64,000 nt of DNA. Source: Dipteris shenzhenensis (taxonomy: Eukaryota > Polypodiophyta > Polypodiopsida > Gleicheniales). The notes beneath the pieces are model-generated. The model had not been told where the DNA came from. It was given only the letters and a program-made list of their open reading frames with translations, and did not search any database. The position numbers were made by a program, and so were the translations under genes. Positions within the stretch are counted from its first letter, which is position 1. Each line of letters opens with the position of its first letter. Positions 48,401-58,734 of the stretch are shown piece by piece. The stretch lies in the NCBI GenBank assembly GCA_047967505.1, contig CM106539.1; one strand, written 5' to 3'.

Positions 48401-51223
48401 CTGTTGGAAGAGCATGAAGCTCCAAGTCCCCTCCATCGCAATGCAAATCACTATGAAAGGCCAGCAAAAAGTGCTGATCTTTTAATTAGTATGATGGAAT
48501 TTTTGCTACCGTCTGGATGGGAAGTCACATTGTGCCGAATGGGACATCTGTTCGAAGCTCTTATCAGAAAAGGACACAATGTAAATATTATTGAGAGCCC
48601 TGCTTGCTTGGAATACCTTGATACCGTGGCTTCTCTCACAATAAAGTTTGATAAGAAAGGTCCGATCTCACATGAAGAGGATGACATAGAGCAGATCATG
48701 TACGATGAGAGCAAGAAAGATGATGAAAATGATCAAAGCTCTGGATATAATAGTGAGGATACCAGCAATAGCAAGGAAGCAGAGGAAGATGGATATGACA
48801 CTGACCTTGCCTCTGAAGGTTACATAAAAAGACCACGAAGATATGTAGAGGTATGAAGACTTATGTTTAATTTTCTTTATTCATTTAAAGGTCTTTTTAA
48901 ATTTATAATTAATTTAAAATTTAAAATCTCATAATTATTTTATCCTTTTATAGGAGAAGGGAGAGGAGGAGGATGAGGAGGACATAGTTGGAGCAGAGAA
49001 TCATGAAAGCTCATCTCAAGAAAGCAAAGCTGCTCTGGCTATCCATCGGATGACTCTAGAAAATAATCATACATTGCAGCAAATGGAGAAGTCATTTCAA
49101 GTTAGGTTTCAAGTTCGAGAACAACCTCTTACTTTTATATTCGATGAAGAGGATATTTCAATCCTCATAAACTTCAAGAAAGAGGTCAATGACAAGGTTA
49201 TAATAGCCATCCTTAGGTTTGACACAAACTTTTTACTGACTTTATGCTTTTGTATTTCCATTGGATCAAATGAACTAATATTCTTTTCTTTTTATTGCAG
49301 TATGGTTTTACAACAGCTTCCGCTATATATACAAAGATGTGCATATATGGTCGATCCTCTTGTTTCTAGTGTACTTAGCAATAAGGAGAAGACCATAGAT
49401 GACATTTTTAAGTGGTTGCAACCTATTGATTTGACTGCGGCGCGAGTTATCTTTACCGCATATCACGAAGAGTGAGTATCAATCCCTACCTAGCTTATCT
49501 CTTACATTGTGGAGGATTATATCAAATAATAATTATTCTTAATTGATAATGCAGCTTGCATTGGAGCTTGGTAATTGTGGACATCTTAGCCAAGCAATGC
49601 TTCTTTGTCAATTCAATAGCATCTATCCATGGCAGTGTGTCAGAGTAAGTATAACCTACTTGTGTCATAATTATGTCAATGAGATGCATCCTATGCAATG
49701 CACACATTCATTTATGTTTTCTATTTTGATGTGTAGATCTGCTCGAAAGTTGGTAAGTGCTATAGATGCACTTATGCAAATGGAGGGTGACTTGGAAGAT
49801 CAAATAGAGTATGTAACATGCCCTGCAGCGAAGCAGAATGATGACCACAGTTGTGGGTGGAGAGTTGGATATAACTGCTTCTTGCTCCTTGCTCAAATTT
49901 TTGATTTGAGAGGCGGTGAAACCTCATTGTCCACATATACAGACTTGCATCTGCAGGCATTTATGTCATCTATCATTAAGGCATTTCTTGATAACGTGGT
50001 GGAGCATCCAGAGGAAACATTGGTTGCTACGCCCATAAGTTGTCCTGATGTAACCGCTGTATTGGACGAAATGGGGAGCTCTTCTGAGGTTAAGGTCATC
50101 ATTAGCAAGCAACCTCGTGTTTTGACTTTTGGTAGCGAGGAAGTTACAATCCTCTCCGACCCTTTGAAAGAGGCTAATGACAAAGTCATGATGGCCATCC
50201 TCAGGTTTGATATGAACATCTCTTGACTTGATACTTCAATCATTTGATTCAATCTGCTTCTAACATTTGTTTATTTATTGCTGCAGTACGGTTATATCTC
50301 ATTTTCCTAGATCAGTACAGAATCGCGTCTGTATGCTCGATTCTCTTCTTTCAGCTGTACTTAGTGATACCAAGAAGACAGTAGATGATGTTTGTTCAAT
50401 TCTACAACCTTTAGACTTGGATGGCATACTACTTGTCTTTATGCCATACTATGAGAAGTAAGTATGGTCTCTATCTTTCTTTTACTCTCTTATTTATAAT
50501 ATTGTGTCAATTAATACTTAATATTGTGATAAATCTTATCGCTCTTTATTGGTGATGTAGTTCACATTGGAGCCTTATAGTATGGGACCTTGATGACAAC
50601 CATTGTTGGTTTGTCAACTCAATTACAGGCTTTCACGGGGTGTTCAAGTAAGTGTTCTTTTATCATATCATTATGAACATGCATCAAGTTACTATTTACT
50701 ACACAAATTCACTTTGTCATATGTCATGATGGACAGGTCTGCAAACAAGTTAGTTTCTGCGATTATGAAAATCAGGGAGCATCAAGACCAACCAAATTTT
50801 CAGACACGCCTCGCAGTGGACCAAAAGGACATGTTTAGTAGTGGGTGGAGAATTGCGTACAACTTCATGTTGTATCTCAATGAAATTTTTGAACATGTCT
50901 CCATAAAAGCATATAACAAGCTCGAGCTACAAGATTTTGTGGCTAAGACTGTTCACTATCTAACTGCTATCATTGGGAAACAACATGATGGACTCAATGA
51001 AGAACCACTTGAATTAGAGACTCAATGCATTCTTCCTACACAAGAAGTGGAGACTCAATGTGCATCTACAACATCACATCTTGTAAAGGAGGAAGAGATT
51101 AAGTCTAACCCGATTGCACCAGAAGTAGAATCTCAATGTACACCATCCACACAAGTAGAGACTCAATGTACTCTTAGAGAATCACAGCCTCAAGAGAACT
51201 CATCAGACTCTATTCAGTTGTAA
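45464..51223 (+). CDS. large protein with two tandem Ulp1-type protease domains, 8 exons
   Basis: Exons 45464-48850, 48954-49216, 49301-49471, 49555-49644, 49737-50204, 50287-50457, 50561-50647 and 50737-51223 all have GT...AG introns and phases that join without a stop, giving about 1707 residues. The ATG follows a possible acceptor (TGAATACAG|G). Exon 1 (1129 residues) has an N-terminal folded part, a His/Thr/Glu-rich linker, basic KRGRSYTKKGQRR then acidic EEEEHEEDAE, and a long globular part. Exons 2-5 and 5-8 are duplicates: both read ...KAILS | 57 residues | HWSL...D...FVNSI | SA(R/N)KLVSAI. Domain 1 has His in DLHWSLVIVD and Cys in KQNDDHSCGWR, the Ulp1 (C48) His-Asp-Gln-Cys plan. Domain 2 has SHWSLIVWDLDD but Ser-Ser where Ser-Cys is expected (KDMFSSGWR). 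Ulp1-type proteases remove SUMO; in plants they often ride in transposons. Confidence 0.85.
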
Positions 51224-51505
51224 AACATGTAGAAAGAAACATGAGTCCTTGAAGATTTTTATCTTGTTTGTATCGATTAATGATAGTGTTTTTAAAACTT
51301 ATGTTAAATGTTGCAATACATTAGGATATTTTATGATATTTTTTCATTACAATACATTAGGTTTTACTTTTTTGAAAGTCTAATTTATTATGTACAATAC
51401 ATTAGGTTTTACATTTTTGAAAGTCTAATTCATTCTTATGTTCCATCACTTTATTTTATAGATTTCAATGTACTCAAAATCTATCATTTATTATGTACAG
51501 CAAGT
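51223..51505. other. AT-rich spacer, no gene
   Basis: Short repeats of TACAATACATTAGG and TTTTTGAAAGTCTAATT. No coding. Confidence 0.5.
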
Positions 51506-51679
51506 ATCTCATGATGAGATTCTATTAATTATATCATTCTTGTGTTCCATCATTTTACTTTATAGATTTCAATGTACTATCACTATCTTATATGTCTCAA
51601 ATGACTCCCATTACGGTCTTGCATCCCATCATTTTATTTTATAATGTCTCGCATTACAATCTTGCATCTAGTGTAGTTC

Positions 51680-51685
51680 TATAAA
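51680..51685 (+). promoter_or_regulatory. TATA-like box, distal copy
   Basis: TATAAA in the first copy of the duplicated segment; same surroundings as the box at 51994. Confidence 0.4.
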
Positions 51686-51993
51686 TTCCCTAGTAGTCGT
51701 TCATCTTTTATATCTCACCCGCAGCAGACACTTCTTGCACTTTGCTCTTCATGATGAGATTCTATTAATTATATCATTCCTGTGTTCCATCATATTACTT
51801 TATAGATTTTCTATTAATTATATCATTCTTGTGTTCCATCATATTACTTTATAGATTTCAATGTACTATCACTATCTTATATGTCTCAAATGTCTCCCAT
51901 TACGGTCTTGCATCCCATCATTTTATTTTATAATGTCTCGCATTACGATCTTGCATCTAGTCATCTCGCATTACGGTCTTGCATCTGTAGTTC

Positions 51994-51999
51994 TATAAA
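51994..51999 (+). promoter_or_regulatory. TATA-like box, proximal copy
   Basis: TATAAA in the second copy. The 450 bp between it and the ATG at 52502 is a pyrimidine-rich leader (CTCTCCTCAAGCTTGCTCC repeats). This is inference from sequence only. Confidence 0.45.
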
Positions 52000-52501
52000 T
52001 TCCCTAGTAGTCGTTCATCTTCTATATCTCACCCGCAGCAGACACTTCTTCCACTTTGCTCTTCTTACCTTACTCCTCTCCTCAAGCTTGCTCCTTCCTC
52101 TCCTCAAGCTTGCTCCTTCCATCTTGCCCGCAGCCTTGCCTCCTCTTCTCAAGCATACTCCTTTCATCTTGCCTTATCTCCTCTAGTTACCTTCCTCACT
52201 CTCGTTACCTTCCTCACCTCGTTCGTCTTCTATATCTTTCCTCACTCTCTTCCTCACTCTCGTTACCTTCCTCACCTCGTTAGTCTTCTATATCTTTCCT
52301 CACTCTCGTTACCTTCCTCACCTCGTTCATCTTCTATATCTCACCCGCAGCAAAAACTTCTTCCACTTTACTGTTCTTACCTTACTCCTCTCCACACTTC
52401 TTCCACTTTACTCTTCTTACCTTACTCCTCTCCTCAAGCTTGCTCGCTCCTTCCATCTTACCTCCTCTTCTCAAGCATACTCCTTTCATCTTGCAGCCAT
52501 T

Positions 52502-52936
52502 ATGGATCTTTTTAAGGTAATCGATTCTGTCGAGCAAGCCATTAGCAGCCTCAAAGAATGGATTGCCGAGAACCAAGGAAAGAGAGAGGAGAGAAAGCAA
52601 AATCCAGCTCCATTAACCCAGTACGAGAAGGATGACTTTGCTTGTCAGAAGGGCTTAGAGAAGGAAGAGGAAAGAAAAATAAGTATAGCTACTACTGAAA
52701 TAGATAAATTGCAGTCATATAGGAGAGAGTTGATAGACTTTCAAAGTGAGATATCTTCGCGTGTGGCTCGTTATGGAAGATTTTCCCCCGAGGAAGCGCA
52801 AGCCATTCGGAATAAACAAAGTGTTATGCAAGAGAAAATTCATCAATCCTTACTTCTCTTCTATAATTTTAACTACATCGATGAGGATGAGATGAGCTCA
52901 GCTCTTGAATGGGTTGAATTTAGGCTAAGGACTTGA
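52502..52936 (+). CDS. 144-residue charged coiled-coil protein of the 19.3-kb element
   Basis: An intact ATG-to-stop frame with no recognised family. It is highly charged and predicted from composition to be mostly helical: MDLFKVIDSVEQAISSLKEW, then KREERKQNP, a central EKEEERKISIATTEIDKLQS stretch with heptad-like leucines and isoleucines, and a C-terminal EMSSALEWVEFRLRT. It lies 1.3 kb after the Ulp1 gene in the same orientation and about 520 bp before the right terminal repeat. A TATA-like box and a pyrimidine-rich leader precede it. It may be an accessory protein of the element; a chance frame of this length in AT-rich DNA is less likely given the start context and lack of repeats. Confidence 0.6.
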   Translation: MDLFKVIDSVEQAISSLKEWIAENQGKREERKQNPAPLTQYEKDDFACQKGLEKEEERKISIATTEIDKLQSYRRELIDFQSEISSRVARYGRFSPEEAQAIRNKQSVMQEKIHQSLLLFYNFNYIDEDEMSSALEWVEFRLRT

Positions 52937-52980
52937 AAATAAAAAATTCATCAAATTGAATGGCTGTAGTCTTGAAAATA

Positions 52981-53062
52981 AATTTGCCTTCCAGTGAGAG
53001 TCTTATTGTAACTTTTGGTGTAATTTGCCTTCCAATGAGAGTCTTATTGTAACTTTTGGTGT
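52981..53062. repeat. 41-bp tandem duplication
   Basis: AATTTGCCTTCCA(G/A)TGAGAG...TTTTGGTGT occurs twice, one difference. It lies just after the 52502-52936 gene, in its probable 3' untranslated region. Confidence 0.85.
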
Positions 53063-53452
53063 TTTTCAACACCTAAATTATAAATATTGTGAGAGTTTGC
53101 TACTTCCACTTGTAACTTTTGAAAGTGTTTCCTAAACACTATTATAAATATAAAGTGAGTTTACAATTAATGGACCACTCTTTTTTGTGTAACTTATCTC
53201 AGGCTTAACTTTTGAAGGTGTTTATTAACACCATTAAATATTAAGAGAGTTTACAACAACCTAATCTTATTTTTTCATGTAACTTATCTAGATTGCGTTA
53301 AATTTTATAATTTTAGTTTCATGTCCTTAAAAAATATATAAAAAAATGCTTGTTTTTATGTTTTTATATGTGCTTTGAAGATTGGGTTTTTCTTAAATTT
53401 TATCTGAAAACTAGTCCAAAAGTATATGTAAAAATGAATTTGTACATTGACA

Positions 53453-53478
53453 AGTCCAAAATTAATGAAATAAGTGTT
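53453..53478 (-). repeat. right terminal inverted repeat
   Basis: Exact reverse complement of 34183-34208; CAAC follows at 53479-53482. Confidence 0.85.
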
Positions 53479-53960
53479 CAACCATGTTTACTACTTAGTA
53501 ACTAGTTAGTAAGTTACGAGTCACAAGTTTATTAGTTAGTCTTAAGTATTAAGCTAGTCTTCATTTAGTATTAGTAACTACCTCTAGCCCATCTCAAACC
53601 AGTTCAGCTAATGCTCCTCCTCATAGTAGTTCTTAGAATAGTTAGAAATCGTTAGTAGCGTCTAGTTAGTAAGTTTACTACTTAGCAACTTGTAACTTAG
53701 TAGTATCAATTTTATTAGTTAGTCTTAGTTTACTACTTAGTAACTAGTTAGAGAGCTGGTAGTCACAAGTGCATTAGTTAGTCTTAGTTTACTACTTAGT
53801 GACTAGCTAGTAAGTTAATATTCGCAAGTTTATTAGTTAGTCTTAAGTACTAAGTTAGTGTTGCTTTAGTATTAAGTACCTACCTGTAGTCTGAGTCGCA
53901 ATAGTTTAGTTGCAGCTCCTTATAGTAGCAAGTCGAATTGAGCTCCTCCACATAGTACAT
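53479..53960 (-). repeat. probable continuation of the gypsy LTR
   Basis: TTAGTAACTAGTTAGTAAG-type repeats and a TTCTTAGAATAGTTAGAA segment resemble 34020-34180 in the same orientation. The right edge of the LTR is not clear. Confidence 0.4.
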
Positions 53961-55095
53961 GCATGAGCCTTTCTTTGTTTTCCCTTTGTTTGGATAGCTA
54001 AAAAATTAAAGAAAGTGTCTCCTAGGATGCCACAACATCTCAGTCTTGTGGAAGACACTATTTGTTCCTTTTTTGGTGTATGTGAGGCTCAACTTTTCAT
54101 AGATTTGAAGGTGCAAGATGTTTTTACAAATGCCTTGTGAAAGGTTAAGAAAGAGAGCAAAGGGGGCTTCTTCAAGGCCACGATATTGCGGTCTCCAAGG
54201 GGCCCCCTTTGCTCATTTTTTTGCTCCTTCAAAAAGCTTTTATATGGGGCTAAAGTGGCATGAAAGAATGCTTTGTCCTTCATTTGCTTTGTCCCTATGA
54301 GGGAGTGTGAGAGTGCATCTAGGGAATCAATGTATAGGCACTTATCCCACCACAACAGGATTGATGTTTGTGATGAATAATGGGATTTTCCTCTCTTAAA
54401 GCAACTTTTGGATGGCAAAAGAGAGGACTTAAGTAGAGAAATTTGAATTCGTGATTTGAAAAATATGGGAAAATTAGATGAATTCATGATTCGATCAGGA
54501 GAATAAATTGAGCAAACAAACATTGACACGTCTTTTTTTTCATAAATCAAGACATCATCCCAACATATTTGTACAAATGATTTTATTCATATGAATAAGT
54601 ATTCATACGAATACTTTTATTAGTACAAATAAACATGTATTATTCCAAATATATTCTTCTATTCTTCTATTTAAACTGGCAGCATGCCATTTCTGTGTAT
54701 GTCATGCTTGGTTCTCTAGACGAGTACAAGAGATCAAAGAAGGGAAAGTAAAGAAGAGAGACCCTCTGAGGTTGTAAAAGCAATCTGGAAGGTCTGAATC
54801 AAATGGATTTGTTTTTGTATGTGGGAGTTCGAGGGTCTCTTTGTTAAGTGCCTAAGATCTCTTTTGTGAGTTGTTTTTGTGTGTTTGTTTGCTTGTTGTT
54901 GAGAGCCTTAGGTCTCTTGTATGAGTTGTGATTATGGATCTTGTTGGAATTTTTATATTGTGGGCTTACTTGTTTTATTTAGGTGTTCGTTGTTTTAGTC
55001 TTTTTACTTGTAAGAGTGTCTAAAGTTTTCCTTTGAAAGTGAATTTAGTTGTTAATTCTTTGTTTGAATTAAAATTGTTACTTCTTTATTCGAAT
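53961..55095. other. no convincing gene
   Basis: A 153-codon minus-strand frame at 54089-54550 has no recognised domain and overlaps plus-strand frames; I do not call it. The rest is AT-rich. Confidence 0.4.
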
Positions 55096-55099
55096 TAAT

Positions 55100-56030
55100 T
55101 AAAAATTTTAACATTCTTACAATTTGAATATTCTTTCAATAGAATGTGAATGAATTATTTTCATTTACATTCACTCATTATTACACTTTTTTTTGAAATA
55201 ATACTTTGCATTTTTAGTAGAATGTGAATAAATCATTTGCACTTATATTCACTCATTCTTACACTTTCCTTTGCAAGAATACTTTATATTATATTAGAGA
55301 ATGTGAATGAATGATTTGCACTTACATTCACTCATTCTTACACTTTCTTTTGATAGAATACTTTATATTCTTTCAGAGAATGTGAAAGAATGTTTTCCAT
55401 TTACATTTACTAAATTTTCTTACACTTTCTTTTGATAGAATACTTTATATTCTTTCAGAGAATGTGAATGAATGATTTCCATTTACATTCACTAATTCTT
55501 ACACTTTCTTTTGAAATAATACTTTACATTCTTTTAGAAGAATGTGAATGAATGATTTGCGCTTACATTCACTAATTCTTACACTTTCTTTTAAAGGAAT
55601 ACTTATATTCTTTTAGAGAATGTGAATGAATGATTTGCACTTACATTCACTCATTCTTACACTTTCTTTTGAATGGATATTATTTTAATAGAATGTCAAT
55701 GAATGATTTCCATTTACATACACTCATTCTTACAATTTCTTTTGAAAGAATACTTTATATTCTTTAAGGATAATGTGAACAAAAGATTTGAATATACACT
55801 CACTTATTGTTACACTTAATTTTGAATGAATATTGAATATTCTTTCAATATAATTTGAATGAATAATTCATAATTTACGTTCACTCATTTTTACACTTTC
55901 TTTTTAAAAGAATACTTTTTATTCTTTTAGCTAAGGAGAATGTGTATAAATGATTTGCATTTACTAATTCTTACTCTTTCTTTTGAATTAATATTTAATA
56001 TTCTTTTAAGAGAATGTGAATGAATACATG
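55100..56030. repeat. AT-rich tandem array, about 80-bp unit
   Basis: About eleven imperfect units, each with GAGAATGTGAATGAATGATTT, then ACATTCACTCATTCTTACA and CTTTCTTTTGAA. GAATGTGAATGAATGA and the following ACATTCACTCATTC are imperfect inverted repeats, so each unit can form a hairpin. Confidence 0.9.
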
Positions 56031-56239
56031 AAAGATAAAAACTATTGTACTTGTCATTGAATGGATGTATCTACAATCTTGTATTCTTAAAAGTGTGTTT
56101 GTATGAATATTTATTGCTTTCAATGAAATATTTATTGTGTTGTGTTCCTTTGCATATGCAAGTAATGATTTATGTGTCCTTTATGATTTTAGGTTATATT
56201 TTATTTATCGTTTATGTTTTTGCATGAAACTTCAAAAGC

Positions 56240-57130
56240 ATGGTGCGTGGCAAGATTTGGTTATGTATGATAGAGATACAAAAAGTGCATGCCTCAGTCT
56301 CTTTCTTGCAGTGTAAACATCATGGACACAAGTTTATGGGTGGTGCTACTTGCATCAAGCAACATTTTTTAGGGATTGGCAATGATGTTGAAGCTTGTAC
56401 ATGCACTCCATCTAATGTTATTCCTTTGTGCAAATCGCATTTAGAAAAAGTGAAAAGAGTGGTTAATCCAACTCTGATAAGGAATGCTCGAAGTAATGAT
56501 GTTAGCAATGAGGTCGATGGGAAAATTGAAGGATACCTAAGCACATAATGGGAGTGCAAATCTACAAACAAATGGATTACAGGTGAGTCTCTCGGCACGT
56601 TATGGTAGTGTAGATTTACAAACAAATGGATCGCATGTCAGTTTTGATGCAATAAATACTAGTCAAGTATGAAAAAGAACAAGAGGAGATTGGTCATCTA
56701 TGGAGGATGGTTTCCTTCGACAATAAGTGCACAAAGAGCACTTGAGATGGATGGAAGAATTTATAAAAAATGGCATACCATTCAATGCCATGAGAGACGA
56801 GACATTCCGTCATGCCCTAAAGTCATGTGCTAGCCGGGATTTGTTATGCTAGATTATAACAAAATGAGAACAGATCATCTTCATAGAGTTAAAAAGACTA
56901 TGGCAGATTATTTAAAGAAAAAATAGTGGATTTTATTCCTACATACGGGTGTACTCTTGCTTTTGATGGATGAACTAGTAAGCAGGCCACACTGTTGGTA
57001 AATGTAATGTGCATTACTCCCAAGGGAAGAATGTTCTTGGGGAGTATCAACACCTCTGTAGAAGAAAACCTATAGCATATATTTATTAGCAAGATGTACT
57101 GGTTATTAGCAAGGATGTGTGGGTGAATGA
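56240..57130 (+). pseudogene. hAT transposase (BED finger and DUF659), decayed
   Basis: The first frame (56240-56548) has the BED zinc finger of plant hAT transposases: FLQCKHHGHKFMGGATCIKQHFLGIGNDVEACTC spread around Cys, Cys, His and a C-terminal Cys. After a frame break the DUF659 region follows at about 56750-57075: EFIKNGIPFNAMRDETF, then a CFDGWTSKQATLLVN-like stretch and MCITPKGRMFLGSINTS. Several stops break it and the catalytic core beyond is absent. It is in the opposite orientation to the other hAT remnant at 22480-25180 and differs in sequence, so the two are separate insertions. Confidence 0.8.
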
Positions 57131-57382
57131 TAATGTAGAAATCATGGTAATACTAGTACTAAAATTAATCTAGTCAAAGTGGAATCCTACCTTGCTTTTC
57201 TCTCTCTCAAAAGTGTCTAAATATAAAGTCATCAAAATGAAAGTGGACTAAGGCATGACTCTTTTGACCACCTCCTTCATATGGGATGAGATCATTCATC
57301 TCTCTTCCAACACTAAGCATTCATTTAAATGAATCATCTCGAAGGAGTCGTTGAGCGATGGGTCTTCATTTTTGGCCTGCCC

Positions 57383-57525
57383 ATTAAGTACCCTTAGTGA
57401 GGTTCAACTTTGAGGTGCCAAAAATAATTTCTAGCATTGTCTAGATGTAAAGTCCTTGATTGGTTGGTGTGTTGACTTCAGAGCATCTCTTTCAAATTTG
57501 GGTGTGCTTTTTTGCTCTCTCCTCT

Positions 57526-57567
<42 letters not shown>

Positions 57568-57589
57568 ATAAAGTGTGTGTGTGTGTGTG

Positions 57590-57628
<39 letters not shown>

Positions 57629-57825
57629 TTGGGAAGGCCCATTGAATACTATTCACCTTTTTGTCCTGCCATAGGTAGCCTTATTAAGGTTCTACTTTGA
57701 AATGCCAAAAATCATTTCTAGCATTTTGCTGAGGTGTTTATTTTGCAAATTCCTTGATTGGTTGGTGTGTTGACTTTAGAGCATCTCTTTCAAATTTGGG
57801 TCTCTTTTTTTGGATGCACATTAAA

Positions 57826-57830
<5 letters not shown>
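57383..57830. repeat. direct duplication with CT, GT and CA microsatellites
   Basis: A block with AATTTCTAGCATT, CCTTGATTGGTTGGTGTGTTG and AGAGCATCTCTTTCAAATTTG occurs at about 57428 and 57713. Between them lie (CT)n 57531-57559, (GT)n 57571-57590 and (CA)n 57601-57627. The second copy ends in (CT)n at 57832-57876. Frames with SLSLSL or THTHTH are repeat products. Confidence 0.85.
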
Positions 57831-57879
<49 letters not shown>

Positions 57880-57966
57880 CCTCTCCTTCTTCTTCTTCTC
57901 TCCCTTGGCAAGCCATAGGAATGAAATTCATCTTGTTGGCCTGCCCCTCGTGCATTGGCCTTATTG

Positions 57967-58500
57967 ACATTAGGAAAAAAGGAAGCTCATTTTGGGGCCT
58001 TTTAACCAAGAAAGAAAATAGCCCTCCACCAATCAAAGGAGGGCCAACGTAATGTTGAAAAATTTAGAAAAAGGAAAACAAAAGAAATGCGGTCGAGTTT
58101 GCATTCAATGAGGATAGTTGAGGCTACTTTATTATATCTGACGTGTGGTGTAGAATTTGGTATTTTTGACATCATCGACACATCTAGAGCAGGCCAAAAC
58201 CCCCGAAAAGGCTTTTCAAATGTCGCAAACTCCAACCTGTCAAATTGCTTTGATTTGTATGGGTTGCTTTCCGAGCCTTTTTTGCCTTTTCCGGGCCTCC
58301 GAGGGCTCTTTTTTGGAATTTCAAAAACCTTTTCAAGGGTTTTGGCCCGTTTTGGACGTGCCGATGATGTCAAAAATACCAAATTTTGCACTGTACATCA
58401 GTTGGGTTATGTCATATTTTATTGTTTTAGAGGAAAGAAAAATGAAGAAATCGTGAATTTTTTTCGGGGCCCCAAAATGAGCTCCCTTTTTTCCTAATGT
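57967..58500. mobile_element. 534-bp foldback or MITE-like element
   Basis: The ends are inverted repeats: ACATTAGGAAAAAAGG(A/G) with AGCTCATTTTGGGGCC on the left, and its complement at the right with one mismatch in about 31 bp. Further in, an imperfect arm of 65-70 bp with AATTTGGTATTTTTGACATC (58154-58222) pairs with 58320-58388. The whole unit can form a long hairpin. No coding with a known domain; frames up to 136 codons cross the arms. No clear target duplication is visible. Confidence 0.8.
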
Positions 58501-58556
58501 GGGCTTTTCTCTAAGAAGCTAAATTTCCATTTATGGCCCTCCCCCCCCCCCCCTCC

Positions 58557-58592
<36 letters not shown>

Positions 58593-58734
58593 TCTTCTTC
58601 TTCTTCTTTTGCTTTTTCTTCTTCTTCTCTCTCTCTCAGCTTAAAGCTAAATTTTCATTTATGGCCCCATAATTTTCTCCCCCCCCCCCTCTCTCTCTCT
58701 CTCTCTCTTCTTCTTCTTCTGCTTCATTAAGGTC

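Larger units (their letters stand above)
51506..52063 (+). repeat. tandemly duplicated promoter-like segment
   Basis: A segment of about 245 bp (51506-51749) recurs, with a small inner duplication, at 51750-52063. Each copy ends with GTTCTATAAATTCCCTAGTAG, a TATA-like box followed about 30 bp on by TATATCTCACCCGCAGCAG. Confidence 0.8.
34183..53478. mobile_element. 19.3-kb DNA transposon with TIRs, transposase-like and Ulp1 genes
   Basis: A perfect 26-bp inverted repeat, starting AACACTTATTTC, lies at 34183-34208 and 53453-53478. Immediately outside on both sides is CAAC (34179-34182 and 53479-53482), a candidate 4-bp target duplication. A second short block, CATAT..ACTTTTGGACTA, recurs just inside both ends. 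Between them are a minus-strand transposase-like gene (34958-38666), a repeat-rich centre (38810-44720), a plus-strand 8-exon gene with two Ulp1 domains (45464-51223) and a small plus-strand gene (52502-52936). Genes point from centre to ends. All the coding sequence in this interval is of transposon type and no host gene is included. I do not recognise the superfamily; the DUF7869-type core and 4-bp duplication do not fit Mutator (9 bp), CACTA (3 bp), hAT (8 bp) or Harbinger (3 bp). Confidence 0.8.

Noticed and set aside
34183-53478. Assignment to Mutator, CACTA, hAT or Harbinger
   Set aside because: Terminal sequence and the 4-bp flank repeat do not fit those families' known target duplications, and the transposase core motifs differ; left unassigned.
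54089-54550. 153-codon minus-strand frame
   Set aside because: No domain, unusual composition, no splice or promoter signal; likely chance.
55100-56030. CRISPR array
   Set aside because: A plant genome, no conserved repeat/unique spacer alternation; the whole 80-bp unit is repeated with drift.
57456-57674. Frames with leader-like SLSLSL stretches
   Set aside because: CT and CA microsatellite translations, not signal peptides.
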